From Flavobacterium amniphilum (GTDB taxonomy: Bacteria; Bacteroidota; Bacteroidia; Flavobacteriales; Flavobacteriaceae), in assembly GCF_023634845.1 (NCBI RefSeq), contig NZ_JAMLJL010000023.1:1-47980 (forward strand): a stretch of 47,980 bases of DNA, written 5' to 3'. A program made the position numbers and the translations under genes. Below are positions 6,902 through 15,324 of this stretch, in pieces. The notes under the pieces were generated by a model, which saw nothing but the letters and a program-made list of their open reading frames with translations, had not been told where the DNA came from and searched no databases. How positions within the stretch are numbered: the first letter of the stretch is position 1; each line of letters opens with the position of its first letter.

Positions 6902-7546
6902 TTAACCATTAAAAGAGAAAATTTTATCCAATTCGATAATTTGTATTCTATTAGCGTTGGTTTTGGGAGCCAGTGCTAATTTTTCAGCAAGTGTTTGTGT
7001 GGGCATTGGTTTGAAACTCTTCAGAATACCCAGTTTATTCATAAAATGCAATGCAGCAGCACTTATTTTTTCACCAAAACGGTCTGAATCTTTACGCAAT
7101 AATAAACCCGGTCTGAAAATAGTATAGTCTGAAAAACCAAGAGTTTCTATGTCCCGTTCCAGTTCGCCCTTTATTCTTGAATAAAAAACAGTACTTGAGG
7201 GTGAAGCACCATAAGCAGACAACAGTACCAATGATTTGACGTTGTTGTTTTTAGCAATTGAGGCAAAACGTAGTGGTATTCCGTAATCGATTTCGGTTTG
7301 TTTTTCCTTTGTGCCTGCTATTTTCAGGGTAGTTCCCAGGCATGAAAACAGGACATCCCCGGTAATGAATTGTGATACCGTTTCCGGATAGTCAAAATCA
7401 ATTACGATTTCTGTTAGTTTTGGGTGATTTGAACCGCTTTTACGGCGTACAAATGTTACGACTTCAGTATAATCGGGATCCTGCAGTAAAACCTCTGCCA
7501 GATCTTTACCTGTTGCTCCGGATGCTCCTATAATAAGTGCTTTCAT
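6902..7546 (-). CDS. NAD(P)H-binding protein (atypical SDR, NmrA/HTATIP2-like)
   Basis: A 214-residue Rossmann protein with the glycine-rich loop IGASGATGKDLAEVL at its start, then TFVRRK, VLFSCLGTTLKIAG, KSLVLLSAYGASP and DYTIFRPGLLL. This is the layout of small atypical SDRs annotated as NAD(P)H-binding or oxidoreductase YwnB/HTATIP2-like. The SAYGA...FYSRIKGELE segment supplies the Ser and a YxxxK motif (Y-S-R-I-K). It has no close operon partner: upstream is a DJ-1 remnant and downstream the CRP-type sites of the yceI-like operon. Substrate unknown. Confidence 0.8.
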   Translation of the reverse strand: MKALIIGASGATGKDLAEVLLQDPDYTEVVTFVRRKSGSNHPKLTEIVIDFDYPETVSQFITGDVLFSCLGTTLKIAGTKEKQTEIDYGIPLRFASIAKNNNVKSLVLLSAYGASPSSTVFYSRIKGELERDIETLGFSDYTIFRPGLLLRKDSDRFGEKISAAALHFMNKLGILKSFKPMPTQTLAEKLALAPKTNANRIQIIELDKIFSFNG

Positions 7547-7580
7547 ATCAAACTGTTTAATGGATAAATTTAATTAATTA

Positions 7581-7620
7581 AATCTGATAGTGGAAGAAGT
7601 AGAGCTACCACTATCAGATT
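7581..7620. repeat. Perfect 13-bp inverted repeat, 14-nt spacer
   Basis: AATCTGATAGTGG (7581-7593) and CCACTATCAGATT (7608-7620) are exact complements. No T-run follows on either strand, so it is not a good terminator. It lies 34 bp before the start of the NAD(P)H-binding gene and touches the stop codon of the DJ-1 remnant. It could be an operator or the scar of a rearrangement. Confidence 0.7.
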
Positions 7621-7777
7621 AGGTATTGGAAATTAAAAAGAGCCGTTTATTTTTTAAGCAGCCAATTAAAATATCGGCAGAAGCCAGTACAACAGGAGCG
7701 TGACAGATTGCAGCTATCAGCTTCCCTGATTTATTGAAGTCCTGAATGAATTTAATAACCGGGATGTAATTCGACTT
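7619..7777 (-). pseudogene. DJ-1/PfpI family fragment (remnant)
   Basis: A minus-strand frame of about 52 codons, bounded by a TGA at 7778-7780 and a TAA at 7619-7621, has no start codon. It reads VIKFIQDFNKSGKLIAAICHAP and then VVLASADILIG-LKNKRL, which is the nucleophile-elbow region of DJ-1/PfpI proteins (AICHxP with the catalytic Cys, then LxxADxLxG). Full-length members have about 170-230 residues, so most of the gene is gone. This remnant accounts for most of the 318-bp gap 7547-7864. Confidence 0.7.
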
Positions 7778-7864
7778 TCACAAATTTATCAATTATTTTG
7801 CAGCTTTGTTATGCCGTAAGTTACAATAGCTTTAGCATTTCTGTTTATGTGTTAAGGTCAGATT

Positions 7865-8437
7865 TCAGGAATTGTATAAACGGCTCAGTGTTTCCCTTGA
7901 AACACCTAAATACGCTGCTATCAAATGCTTAGGTACGTTATTGTACAGAGCAGGATATTGTTTCATTAAATATTCATAACGGTGTCTGGCATCGTTATTC
8001 ATGAATGATAATAATCTTTTTTGTGCTGCCACATAGCCTTTATTGGTGCGCCAGCGGAAGAAATATTCGATCTGATGGATTTCCCGGCATAGTTTCTCCC
8101 TGTCATCATTGGAAATACAAAGCACCTCTGCATCGGTAATGCAATCAACATTGATGGTGGCTTTTGAACCGCTGTATAAGGCATCGTAATCAGAGGTCCA
8201 CCAATTGGGCATGGCAAACTGGAGAATGTACATTTTCAGGTTATCGTTAATGTAAAAAGATTTAAGAAAACCATCCACAACAAAGTATTCTGAATCTATA
8301 CGTTCACCCGCTGTAATAATAGCCTGCCCTTTTTTAAACGACATGGGTTTGAAGTGTGAAAAGAAATAATCAAACTCCTCATCGGTAACCGTTACTACTT
8401 TTGTGATATGTTCTCTTAAGATTTCTTTGGCATCCAT
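7865..8437 (-). CDS. Crp/Fnr family transcriptional regulator
   Basis: This 190-residue protein has a cyclic-nucleotide-binding-type beta-roll in its first two thirds (FKKGQAIITAGERIDSEYFVVDGFLKSFY) and a C-terminal helix-turn-helix (VPKHLIAAYLGVSRETLSRLY). It has the compact form common in Bacteroidota, with no Arg-Ser cAMP phosphate-binding motif that I can see, so the ligand is probably not cAMP. It lies 36 bp after the AraC regulator gene (8474-9283) on the same strand, suggesting cotranscription. It is the nearest candidate to act on the palindromes at 6838-6891, but that is inference. Confidence 0.88.
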   Translation of the reverse strand: MDAKEILREHITKVVTVTDEEFDYFFSHFKPMSFKKGQAIITAGERIDSEYFVVDGFLKSFYINDNLKMYILQFAMPNWWTSDYDALYSGSKATINVDCITDAEVLCISNDDREKLCREIHQIEYFFRWRTNKGYVAAQKRLLSFMNNDARHRYEYLMKQYPALYNNVPKHLIAAYLGVSRETLSRLYNS

Positions 8438-8473
8438 GATATTATAAATGTAATGAAAATTGATTCTGTGAAT

Positions 8474-9283
8474 TTAAACAGAAAGCAGCTTTGTAGGAGC
8501 CACACCATACTGATTTTTAAAAGCATATGAAAAATGGGACAAATCTTCAAAACCTACTTCCAGATATACCTCTATCGGTTTCTTCTTCTTTTCGGTGAGT
8601 TGGTAGTAAGCGAGTTCGAGTCTTTTCCGGGTCAGCCATTTTTGAGGGGTTGTGTTGAATAACTTCTTGAAATCACGGTTAAAAGTCGACAGGCTGCGTC
8701 CGGTTAGGTATCCTAATTTTTCCAGTGGCATGTTAAACATGAAATTGCGTTCCATAAAATGAATCAGGTCTATTTTGCCGGGTTCATCAAAATGGGCCAG
8801 TACATTATCGATATTTTTATCAATTTCCCTCAAGATACTTATGGCTTCGGTTATTTTTAAGGAAGCCAGATCTTCCGGGACACCGTCTTTTAAATCAAAA
8901 TAAGGGATTAGTGAAGCCATGCAGCTTTCCAATAAAGGATGGTTGTTAAAGCTGTAAATTTTGTGTTGGGGTATTGGTTTGTTTTTCAATTCTATATTTT
9001 GGTAGAATTTCTTCAGCCGCTCCACCGAAAGATGCATAACTACAGTTTTGTGTGGTTCTCCGTTTGAAGGGTAATTGAGGACAGTTGCCAATTGGTTCCT
9101 CGGAATTAAAAAAATATCCCCTTTCTTAAAAGTGAATGTTGTGTCATATTGAACAATTCTGGTTTCACCCGAGATGAACCAAACCAGCATATGATCATCA
9201 AAAGTGATATCCGACTTAAAGAATTTGTCTTCATAACACGAGAGTTTGATGTCGGGAGTAATGTATTTAGCCTGATATTCCAT
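8474..9283 (-). CDS. AraC family transcriptional regulator with N-terminal cupin-type sensor
   Basis: The 269-residue protein has an N-terminal beta-rich domain (MLVWFISGETRIVQYDTTFTFKKGDIFLIPRNQ, about residues 30-65) resembling the AraC arm/cupin domain. A C-terminal double helix-turn-helix follows (PLEKLGYLTGRSLSTFNRDFKKLF, then GFEDLSHFSYAFKNQYGVAPT). A 21-bp motif 69 bp upstream of its start is repeated with one mismatch upstream of the SDR gene at 9423-10418, so it probably regulates both itself and that neighbour. The Crp/Fnr gene follows at 36 bp. Confidence 0.9.
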   Translation of the reverse strand: MEYQAKYITPDIKLSCYEDKFFKSDITFDDHMLVWFISGETRIVQYDTTFTFKKGDIFLIPRNQLATVLNYPSNGEPHKTVVMHLSVERLKKFYQNIELKNKPIPQHKIYSFNNHPLLESCMASLIPYFDLKDGVPEDLASLKITEAISILREIDKNIDNVLAHFDEPGKIDLIHFMERNFMFNMPLEKLGYLTGRSLSTFNRDFKKLFNTTPQKWLTRKRLELAYYQLTEKKKKPIEVYLEVGFEDLSHFSYAFKNQYGVAPTKLLSV

Positions 9284-9327
9284 TGTTTACAGTTGCATTA
9301 ATTGTTGGGATAATGACACGCTTTATA

Positions 9328-9335
9328 CAAAGATA
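9328..9335 (-). promoter_or_regulatory. -7 promoter box of the AraC gene
   Basis: On the minus strand this reads TATCTTTG, an exact TAnnTTTG match, 45 bp upstream of the AraC start. The shared operator begins 17 bp further upstream. No clear -33 TTG is present, which would suit activator dependence. Confidence 0.5.
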
Positions 9336-9351
9336 AGTTGATTTCAGTGTT

Positions 9352-9372
9352 TTTACTTTGTTTAAAATGTCA
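9352..9372. promoter_or_regulatory. Putative AraC-family operator, copy 1
   Basis: The 21-bp sequence matches 10491-10511 at 20 of 21 positions (core ACTTTGTTTARAATGTCA, R marking the one difference). The copies lie 69 and 73 bp upstream of the two minus-strand start codons. Such conservation between unrelated upstream regions, next to an AraC regulator gene, suggests a binding site. Confidence 0.6.
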
Positions 9373-9390
9373 TTTCGCAATGAATTTTGA

Positions 9391-9418
9391 AAGCCTGCCT
9401 AAAAGCTAAGGCAGGCTA
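9391..9418 (-). terminator. Terminator hairpin after the SDR gene
   Basis: AGCCTGCCT (9392-9400) and AGGCAGGCT (9409-9417) form a perfect 9-bp GC-rich stem with an 8-nt loop, just past the SDR stop at 9423. On the minus strand it is followed by TTCAAAATT, a weak T-tract. It separates the SDR gene from the AraC promoter. Confidence 0.65.
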
Positions 9419-9422
9419 TTAA

Positions 9423-10418
9423 TTATATGTTGAATGTGATTCCGGTCATTTCTTCGCTTACGGTCCATAATTTTCGGGCATTTTCTTTGTCTAAGGAATA
9501 CAATTCGACTCCTTTTTCACCGAAGCTTTCTTCTGTAGCCAATGAGGCGATATCGACATCTTCACAATACACTCCGCCAATAGTGTCAAGTTGTTTACTG
9601 GTTGCACACCATACGGTAGTGGCTGCTCCCTGTGGAATTGTCTTCAGTCTGGAAGCTACTTCCGGAAGCAGGTTTCCGTTTGCATCCAAATAACCCATTT
9701 TCTGGAATAATTCCAGTGATGCTTCTCTTGCGAGTTCGGTTCCGCCTATGGATCCCGGATGCAACGAGTAGGCTCTTACACCGAATTCCTTTGCCCGGTT
9801 ATCAAGTTCCAATGCAAATAAATTACTGGCGGTTTTGGATTGGCCATACGCTTGTAAGGTTTCATATTCCCTGTGGTTGAAATTGGGGTCTTCAAAGTTG
9901 AAATTAGCCATCTGATGTCCCAGCGAAGAAACATTAATTACTCTCGCGCCGTTTGCTTTTTTCAGCGCGGGAAATAAACGGGCTGTTAAATGGAATTGGG
10001 CTAAGTAGTTTGTAGCCAACTGGGATTCGGTGCCCCAACTGTCCCGGCGAAGCGGTACCCACATAATTCCGGCGTTGTTGATCAATAGGTGTAAAGGGCG
10101 TTCTGATTCCAGAAATCTTTCTGCAAAAGCATCAATGGAAGCTGGATTTATGGCATCCATGGATTCGATTTCCACGTTTTTAATACCTTCCAGATTGTGT
10201 TTGGCTTTTTCAATGTCACGTGCGGGTACGATCACGGTTGCGCCTGCATGGGCAAGTGTTTTAACATTTTCAAGTCCGATACCTGTGTTACCGCCGGTGA
10301 CAATTGCGATCTTTCCGCTAAGGTCAATTCCTTTGATTACGTCTGCTGCTGTGGAAGTTGCGTTAAATCCTGAACCGATTGGCTGCTGTAACGCTCCCTG
10401 ATAATTGTTAAGTCTCAT
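9423..10418 (-). CDS. SDR family oxidoreductase (retinol-dehydrogenase / protochlorophyllide-reductase-like)
   Basis: A 331-residue short-chain dehydrogenase with the cofactor loop TGGNTGIG, LLINNAGIM, the Ser strand VINVSSLGHQ and the catalytic motif YGQSK, all intact. Length and the LHPGSIGGTEL block resemble the larger SDRs annotated as retinol dehydrogenase-like. It is preceded by a TAATTTTG -7 box (10445-10452) and by copy 2 of the putative AraC operator, and ends at a hairpin terminator. It is therefore a single-gene unit, probably controlled by the AraC regulator downstream. Substrate unknown. Confidence 0.88.
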   Translation of the reverse strand: MRLNNYQGALQQPIGSGFNATSTAADVIKGIDLSGKIAIVTGGNTGIGLENVKTLAHAGATVIVPARDIEKAKHNLEGIKNVEIESMDAINPASIDAFAERFLESERPLHLLINNAGIMWVPLRRDSWGTESQLATNYLAQFHLTARLFPALKKANGARVINVSSLGHQMANFNFEDPNFNHREYETLQAYGQSKTASNLFALELDNRAKEFGVRAYSLHPGSIGGTELAREASLELFQKMGYLDANGNLLPEVASRLKTIPQGAATTVWCATSKQLDTIGGVYCEDVDIASLATEESFGEKGVELYSLDKENARKLWTVSEEMTGITFNI

Positions 10419-10444
10419 TTTCTTTTTATTTAAAAGTTATAAGA

Positions 10445-10452
10445 CAAAATTA
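10445..10452 (-). promoter_or_regulatory. -7 promoter box of the SDR gene
   Basis: The minus strand reads TAATTTTG, an exact TAnnTTTG match 27 bp before the SDR start codon. The putative AraC operator lies 38 bp further upstream. Confidence 0.5.
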
Positions 10453-10490
10453 GGTTTACAGGAAGCGGGCAGTTTTGTTCAAAAAGTCAA

Positions 10491-10511
10491 TTTACTTTGT
10501 TTAGAATGTCA
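10491..10511. promoter_or_regulatory. Putative AraC-family operator, copy 2
   Basis: This is the second copy of the 21-bp motif found at 9352-9372, with a single A/G difference. A related half (TTCAAAAAGTCAATT) lies just downstream at about 10479-10493. Confidence 0.6.
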
Positions 10512-10687
10512 ATTGTCCTAATAAGAAAGAGATTTTAGTTGTTTTTATAAAAGTTTATTTTTTCTATAGCATAAGTTCTAAAAACCTTAAATCTTTCCAA
10601 TATTCAGAATTCGGTATTTGATTTTCATAATTCACATGTTTTTAGCTTATTAGCTGTTTATGTTGTAATTTAGATAATAAAACGGCA

Positions 10688-12520
10688 ATGTTTTTAAATT
10701 CTAAACTCATATTGCTTTTTTTGATACTCTTCATTTATCAGATCACATTTGCTCAAGATACTAAAGCAAAAGATACTGCTAAAATGTATCGTGATATAGA
10801 GAAATACTCCAAAAAAGGAAAATTCACCAAGTTTCTGCACAAATTAGTTTTTGAACCGGTCGCCAAGCAAAAAATCAGGAAGAATTCATTTCATAAAATT
10901 AAAAGACAGAATTATGCCCAATGTGAGGGAAAAATAATCAGAAATATTACTATCACTACGCTTGATCCTTTTGGATATTCTGAAATGGACAGTACCATTA
11001 AGCCAAAACAGCGTATTACTAAGATGGGAAACGCATTACATCTTAAGACGCATGATTTAGCAATAGGGAATTTACTTTTAATCAAGAGGAATACACCCTT
11101 AGATTCATTATTGACTAAAGAATCAGGGCGGTTAATAAGGAGTCAGCGTTACATTAGAGGCGTAAGGATTACGGCCGAGTTAGTGGCTGAAAATTCGGAT
11201 TCTGTAGATGTTTATGTACGTGCCATAGATTCCTGGAGTTTAATTCCCAATTTTTCCACATCTACTTCAAAAACTACTTTTGATGTGACTGAAAGAAATT
11301 TTTTAGGAACAGGGCACGAGTTTTCAAATATTTATACAACTAGCTTAAACAGCAGTAGGAATGGTTATAATATGAGTTATACCATTCCGGCTATTCTGAA
11401 TACTTTTATCAGGACAACAATTGGCTATAGAGTGGATCTGGATGATTATTATTTAAAGTACATTAAAGTCGAGCGGCCTTTTTTTTCTCCTTATGCACGT
11501 TGGGGAGCCGGAGTTTATATGGATAAACAATATATAAAAGTAAAAAGGGTAGATGCGGATCAGGTTGTAGAAACACAAAATTTCAAATTCAATTCACAAG
11601 ATTATTGGGCAGGGTGTGCATTGCGTATTTCTAACGGAAATTCGGAAGATGAGCGTGTAACAAACTTAATAACGAGTGTCAGGTATTATACTAAAAATTA
11701 CATCGAAAAACCTGAAATACTGGAGGACAGTTTAGGTATTTTTTCCAGTGAAAATTTATATTTAATAGGGGTAGGAATTTCTTCCCGTAAATTCACTCAG
11801 GACAAATACATATTCAATTATGATATCGTGGAAGATATTGCATCAGGAATTATCTATAATATAACCAGTGGCTATCAGAAGAAAAATGATGAATATAAAT
11901 TGTATTTTGGCGCCCGGTTTGCTTTAGGGAAGTATTATGATTTTGGTTATTTGAGCGGTAATATAGAGTATGGAACCTTTTTTAAGGATTCTAAAACAAC
12001 ACAAAGTGCCATTAATTGCAGCGCTGTTTATTTTACTAATTTATATGAGACCGGGAATTGGAAATTCAGGCAATTTATTAAACCTCAGGTTATCATTGGC
12101 AGCAATCGTTTGGATTCCAATTTAGATAAATTGACGTTGAATGAAAATTCAGGGTTACAAGGTTTTGATCAGGCAACGGTTTTTGGAACCAAAAAACTGC
12201 TGTTAACACTTCAAACGCAGGGATATTCACCCTGGCGGATTTTAGGATTCCGGTTAAATCCCTATTTTAGTGTTACCATGGGAATTTTGGGACAGGAAAA
12301 TACAGGGTTTAGAAGGAGTAAAATCTATTCACAATTTGGTGTAGGTGTTATTATAAGTAATGATTTTTTGGTATTTCATGCGTTCCAGCTGTCATTTTCA
12401 TACTATCCGAATCTTCCATTGGATGTGGGTTCAGTATTTAAAACAAACGCTATAAAAACGTATGATTTCGGGTTGCAGGATTTCGAAATTTCAAAACCAT
12501 TGATGATTCCGTACAGATAA
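10688..12520 (+). CDS. Outer membrane beta-barrel protein, BamA/TamA-like
   Basis: The 610-residue protein begins with a signal peptide ending in TFAQ. Residues of about 75-170 (GKIIRNITITTLDPFG, then GRLIRSQRYIRGVRI) look like a POTRA domain, and the rest is a string of amphipathic strands with alternating aromatic residues. It contains the NFLGTGHEFS motif typical of the first barrel strands of BamA/TamA/FhaC (Omp85) proteins. The last residues are SKPLMIPYR, not the classical C-terminal Phe. It is a stand-alone gene with about 270 bp of non-coding DNA on either side. It probably inserts or exports a surface protein; the client is unknown. Confidence 0.7.
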   Translation: MFLNSKLILLFLILFIYQITFAQDTKAKDTAKMYRDIEKYSKKGKFTKFLHKLVFEPVAKQKIRKNSFHKIKRQNYAQCEGKIIRNITITTLDPFGYSEMDSTIKPKQRITKMGNALHLKTHDLAIGNLLLIKRNTPLDSLLTKESGRLIRSQRYIRGVRITAELVAENSDSVDVYVRAIDSWSLIPNFSTSTSKTTFDVTERNFLGTGHEFSNIYTTSLNSSRNGYNMSYTIPAILNTFIRTTIGYRVDLDDYYLKYIKVERPFFSPYARWGAGVYMDKQYIKVKRVDADQVVETQNFKFNSQDYWAGCALRISNGNSEDERVTNLITSVRYYTKNYIEKPEILEDSLGIFSSENLYLIGVGISSRKFTQDKYIFNYDIVEDIASGIIYNITSGYQKKNDEYKLYFGARFALGKYYDFGYLSGNIEYGTFFKDSKTTQSAINCSAVYFTNLYETGNWKFRQFIKPQVIIGSNRLDSNLDKLTLNENSGLQGFDQATVFGTKKLLLTLQTQGYSPWRILGFRLNPYFSVTMGILGQENTGFRRSKIYSQFGVGVIISNDFLVFHAFQLSFSYYPNLPLDVGSVFKTNAIKTYDFGLQDFEISKPLMIPYR

Positions 12521-12787
12521 AATAGAACATTAGACTTTAGAAGACTAACCCCGAAAATTCTAAATTCCAGACCTTAACCTTGATTACTTTCTTCCCAATC
12601 GTTAAATCCTTCAATCTTTAAATCTATAAAAAAAGCTATAAATCACGTAAATCTACCTGATTCCGTTTTTACATTTTATACTACTATTGTAAGAATAAAT
12701 TTTCAAAGGATGAAGTAAATGAATCCCGATATAATGCAGGTCAATCTTTTGATTATAACAACAAACTAATCTAAAAAAAATAATACT

Positions 12788-14284
12788 ATGTTAAGACGTA
12801 AAAGCACTGCTCACGGGCAATCTGCAGACAAAGCCTTATTGAAAGGTACGCAGGATGACAACCAGGGTGTATTGGAAAACTTAATGTCGGGGTATTCAAA
12901 AATGCTGATTGAAGATCCGGTAAGACCTTTTTATGTGGATGACCTCCAACAAGTGGTAAACGATGTGGATTACGGTATTTTACAGGCATTGGAAGGCACA
13001 TGGGTGAGTTATAACAATAGTGACCAAAGCCAGAGAAAAATGAACGGAACGGGTGTGCACACTACTATCATGCCTTCACCGGGTACAAATTCAGGCAATA
13101 TTCCGGGTAAATACAGTTTTGCATGTGAAGAATACATCGAAAAATTAACGTTCGATTTAGTTCCGGGCGGAGTACGTAACCGTGGTGGAGGAAACGAACA
13201 ATTCTGTGGAGCGGTTAAGTACGACCAAAGTATTAAAAGTGTGAACAATGTGAACGGCCAACTGCAATACACGCCAATTCACGAGGAAAACGGTATGTAT
13301 TTGTGGTTGAGTGATGTCTTCAATCATGCGGCTACAGAACAATCCATTAAAGAAGACCGCGGTATTCATGCCATTTCACCGGATAACCCGAATAAAGATT
13401 TATACAAAAGTGGCTACCAGGATGAAACGCTTTTCCTGATTGTAAACGAACAAGGGAAACAGGAATATGTTACGCAGGATAACCTGAACGGCAGACATTA
13501 TACTGAAATCATCGCTGCCAAAGAACTTAGAAAAGGAGCAGGGCAAACCGGACCTTACTTTATTCCTGATTATTCGATCTCCCGAAGCGGTGTAATCCCG
13601 CACGGAAGTACCATAACATTATTAGGGGATTTGGTTCAGGGTAGTTCGGGTTATTTAGTTTCGGGCTCTCCGCAATTCCCGCATGGGGATGCTGCCTGGA
13701 AGTACGACCATTTGGCCATCTCAAGAACGATGGGTGGGGCAGGAGCCAGTGAAACCAACCCGATCAATTTAGATCAGGCGCCACCGGCATGGGTATTTGA
13801 AACGCTGAACGACCAGAATGATCCGGGAGAGAATAAAATCTATACCCAAAGAATATTGGCCCATGAACTGTATCCGTATTCGGTACGTCCTGATTTGCGT
13901 TTACGCGACTCCCTGGCAGAAGATAAAGTAAAGAATCACGTATTGATCCAGATGTCTTCCAAAAACAAAACAGGAGCACAGGGAGGAATATTGAATGTAC
14001 CTTTTGTAAACCGCTTTGTGCCTACAGTCGAAATGAACATGAAAATGTGGATTGAAACAGTAGTTGAAGACGGAAAGGAAATACTGCAGTTACAATACGA
14101 ACAAATCATATTCTTCGAATTCCATTTCGGGGATGACGGAGGAACTACGAGTTGGCCACATATTCAGGTAAATACCCTTCGTAAAATAGAAGATGTTCCT
14201 GCGGATCAACGTCAATTAATTGAAGAGCAATTCCCAAGTTCCAATAAAAAAGGTGCTTCAGGATGTCCATACCATAAAGAGTAA
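12788..14284 (+). CDS. Conserved protein resembling FABP-type heme-binding (peroxidase FMP-like) proteins
   Basis: A 498-residue protein without signal peptide or membrane segments. The block ALEGTWVSYN (about residues 74-83) and the C-terminal QLQYEQIIFFEFHFG and TSWPHIQVNTL suggest a beta-barrel of the heme-binding/nitrobindin-like type. I recall such proteins annotated as heme-binding or FMP-type peroxidase, but this is from memory and not certain. The C-terminus GASGCPYHK has a Cys-Pro and His that could bind a ligand. It is monocistronic and ends in a strong terminator. GC content is higher than in the AT-rich blocks of the window, suggesting a core gene. Confidence 0.5.
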   Translation: MLRRKSTAHGQSADKALLKGTQDDNQGVLENLMSGYSKMLIEDPVRPFYVDDLQQVVNDVDYGILQALEGTWVSYNNSDQSQRKMNGTGVHTTIMPSPGTNSGNIPGKYSFACEEYIEKLTFDLVPGGVRNRGGGNEQFCGAVKYDQSIKSVNNVNGQLQYTPIHEENGMYLWLSDVFNHAATEQSIKEDRGIHAISPDNPNKDLYKSGYQDETLFLIVNEQGKQEYVTQDNLNGRHYTEIIAAKELRKGAGQTGPYFIPDYSISRSGVIPHGSTITLLGDLVQGSSGYLVSGSPQFPHGDAAWKYDHLAISRTMGGAGASETNPINLDQAPPAWVFETLNDQNDPGENKIYTQRILAHELYPYSVRPDLRLRDSLAEDKVKNHVLIQMSSKNKTGAQGGILNVPFVNRFVPTVEMNMKMWIETVVEDGKEILQLQYEQIIFFEFHFGDDGGTTSWPHIQVNTLRKIEDVPADQRQLIEEQFPSSNKKGASGCPYHKE

Positions 14285-14288
14285 TTAT

Positions 14289-14317
14289 AAAAAAGCCCCA
14301 AATCTGGGGCTTTTTTT
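14289..14317 (+). terminator. Rho-independent terminator of the heme-binding-like gene
   Basis: The stem AAAAAGCCCCA / TGGGGCTTTTT with loop AATC is followed by a T7 run, 5 bp after the stop codon. The A-run on the other side means it could also work for the converging DUF1398 gene. Confidence 0.9.
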
Positions 14318-14361
14318 AGCATTTATCACTTAAAAAATAGAATAAATCCTCAGTGAGTTTT

Positions 14362-15156
14362 TTATTGGGGGATTTTTTCTACCAGAATTTGATTCCCTGC
14401 TTTGTTAAAATAAGTACAGGTCATTTGTTCCATACAGATTTCCCATTTTTCAATTCCATACGTTGCACACATTTTGATGAAAGTAAGGAAGTCGGTTTTT
14501 CCCTGTTGGTGATCAAGCAATTCTTTTTTAAACTTTTCACTTTCAACAATGTCAGCCATCGTTAATGGTTCATACTTTGCTGGTATTTTTACAGTATAAT
14601 TATCCGCACCGTGGTAGTCAATATGTCCATCATAAACATATGTTTCATAATGGGTTACGCCTAAAGCCTTAATTTCTTTGATATAGGAAGGAAAATCGGC
14701 ACCTGATTTTACTTTTCTGTGAGCAGTTTTGATTTGTTCGGCCGTGAATGATGATTTTTGTGCAGATAGGGAAGGAATATGTTCCACCCAGACCTTGTTT
14801 CCGGCTTTATCGATATAGGTACAAGTCATATTGATCAGGCAAACTGCCCATTTTTCAATTCCATTGTCTGCAGATTGACGGCTGATCTGTAAATAATCTG
14901 ATTTTCCCTGCTGATGGTTAATGATGTCAATTTTCAATTGTTCTAAGTTTACCATGTCGGCAACTGTAATTGCAGAATAGTTTGATCCGGTACGGAGTTC
15001 ATAATTATTTTCTCCATGGAAGATACTGCTTCCGTCTTCCATTTTAGTTTCATAATAAGTCACACCCAAGTTTTTAAGGTTTTCTGCCAAAGCGGGAAAA
15101 TCGGCACCGGTTCTTACTTGTGAAAGTTTTTCATTGATTTGAGCTGTTGTAAACAT
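14362..15156 (-). CDS. Tandem DUF1398 protein
   Basis: Two copies of an approximately 130-residue DUF1398 domain follow each other. Each starts with FTxxQI...R(T/S)GADFPxxxxxxKxLGVTxYET, continues through YHG/FHGENNY, a DHQQGK/NHQQGK stretch and GIEKWxxCxxxMTCTYxxKAGN, and ends in VExIP. Function of the family is unknown. The ATG at 15156 is preferred because the domain starts there. The frame continues upstream to 15282 with MENVILKSAFILFGINIMISC, which resembles a lipoprotein signal; that longer start cannot be excluded. It lies downstream of an AraC gene on the same strand and ends near the bidirectional terminator at 14289-14317. Confidence 0.75.
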   Translation of the reverse strand: MFTTAQINEKLSQVRTGADFPALAENLKNLGVTYYETKMEDGSSIFHGENNYELRTGSNYSAITVADMVNLEQLKIDIINHQQGKSDYLQISRQSADNGIEKWAVCLINMTCTYIDKAGNKVWVEHIPSLSAQKSSFTAEQIKTAHRKVKSGADFPSYIKEIKALGVTHYETYVYDGHIDYHGADNYTVKIPAKYEPLTMADIVESEKFKKELLDHQQGKTDFLTFIKMCATYGIEKWEICMEQMTCTYFNKAGNQILVEKIPQ

Positions 15157-15324
15157 TTTCTTTTGATTTTTAATTAAACAGTTTGTTGGATTGCACGAAA
15201 TCATAATGTTTATACCGAACAAGATGAAGGCTGATTTTAAGATTACATTTTCCATTGCTTTTTCATTACGATTACAATGCAAAGTTGCAACACCTAAAAC
15301 CCCTGTGATTGTAAAAAACCGTCT

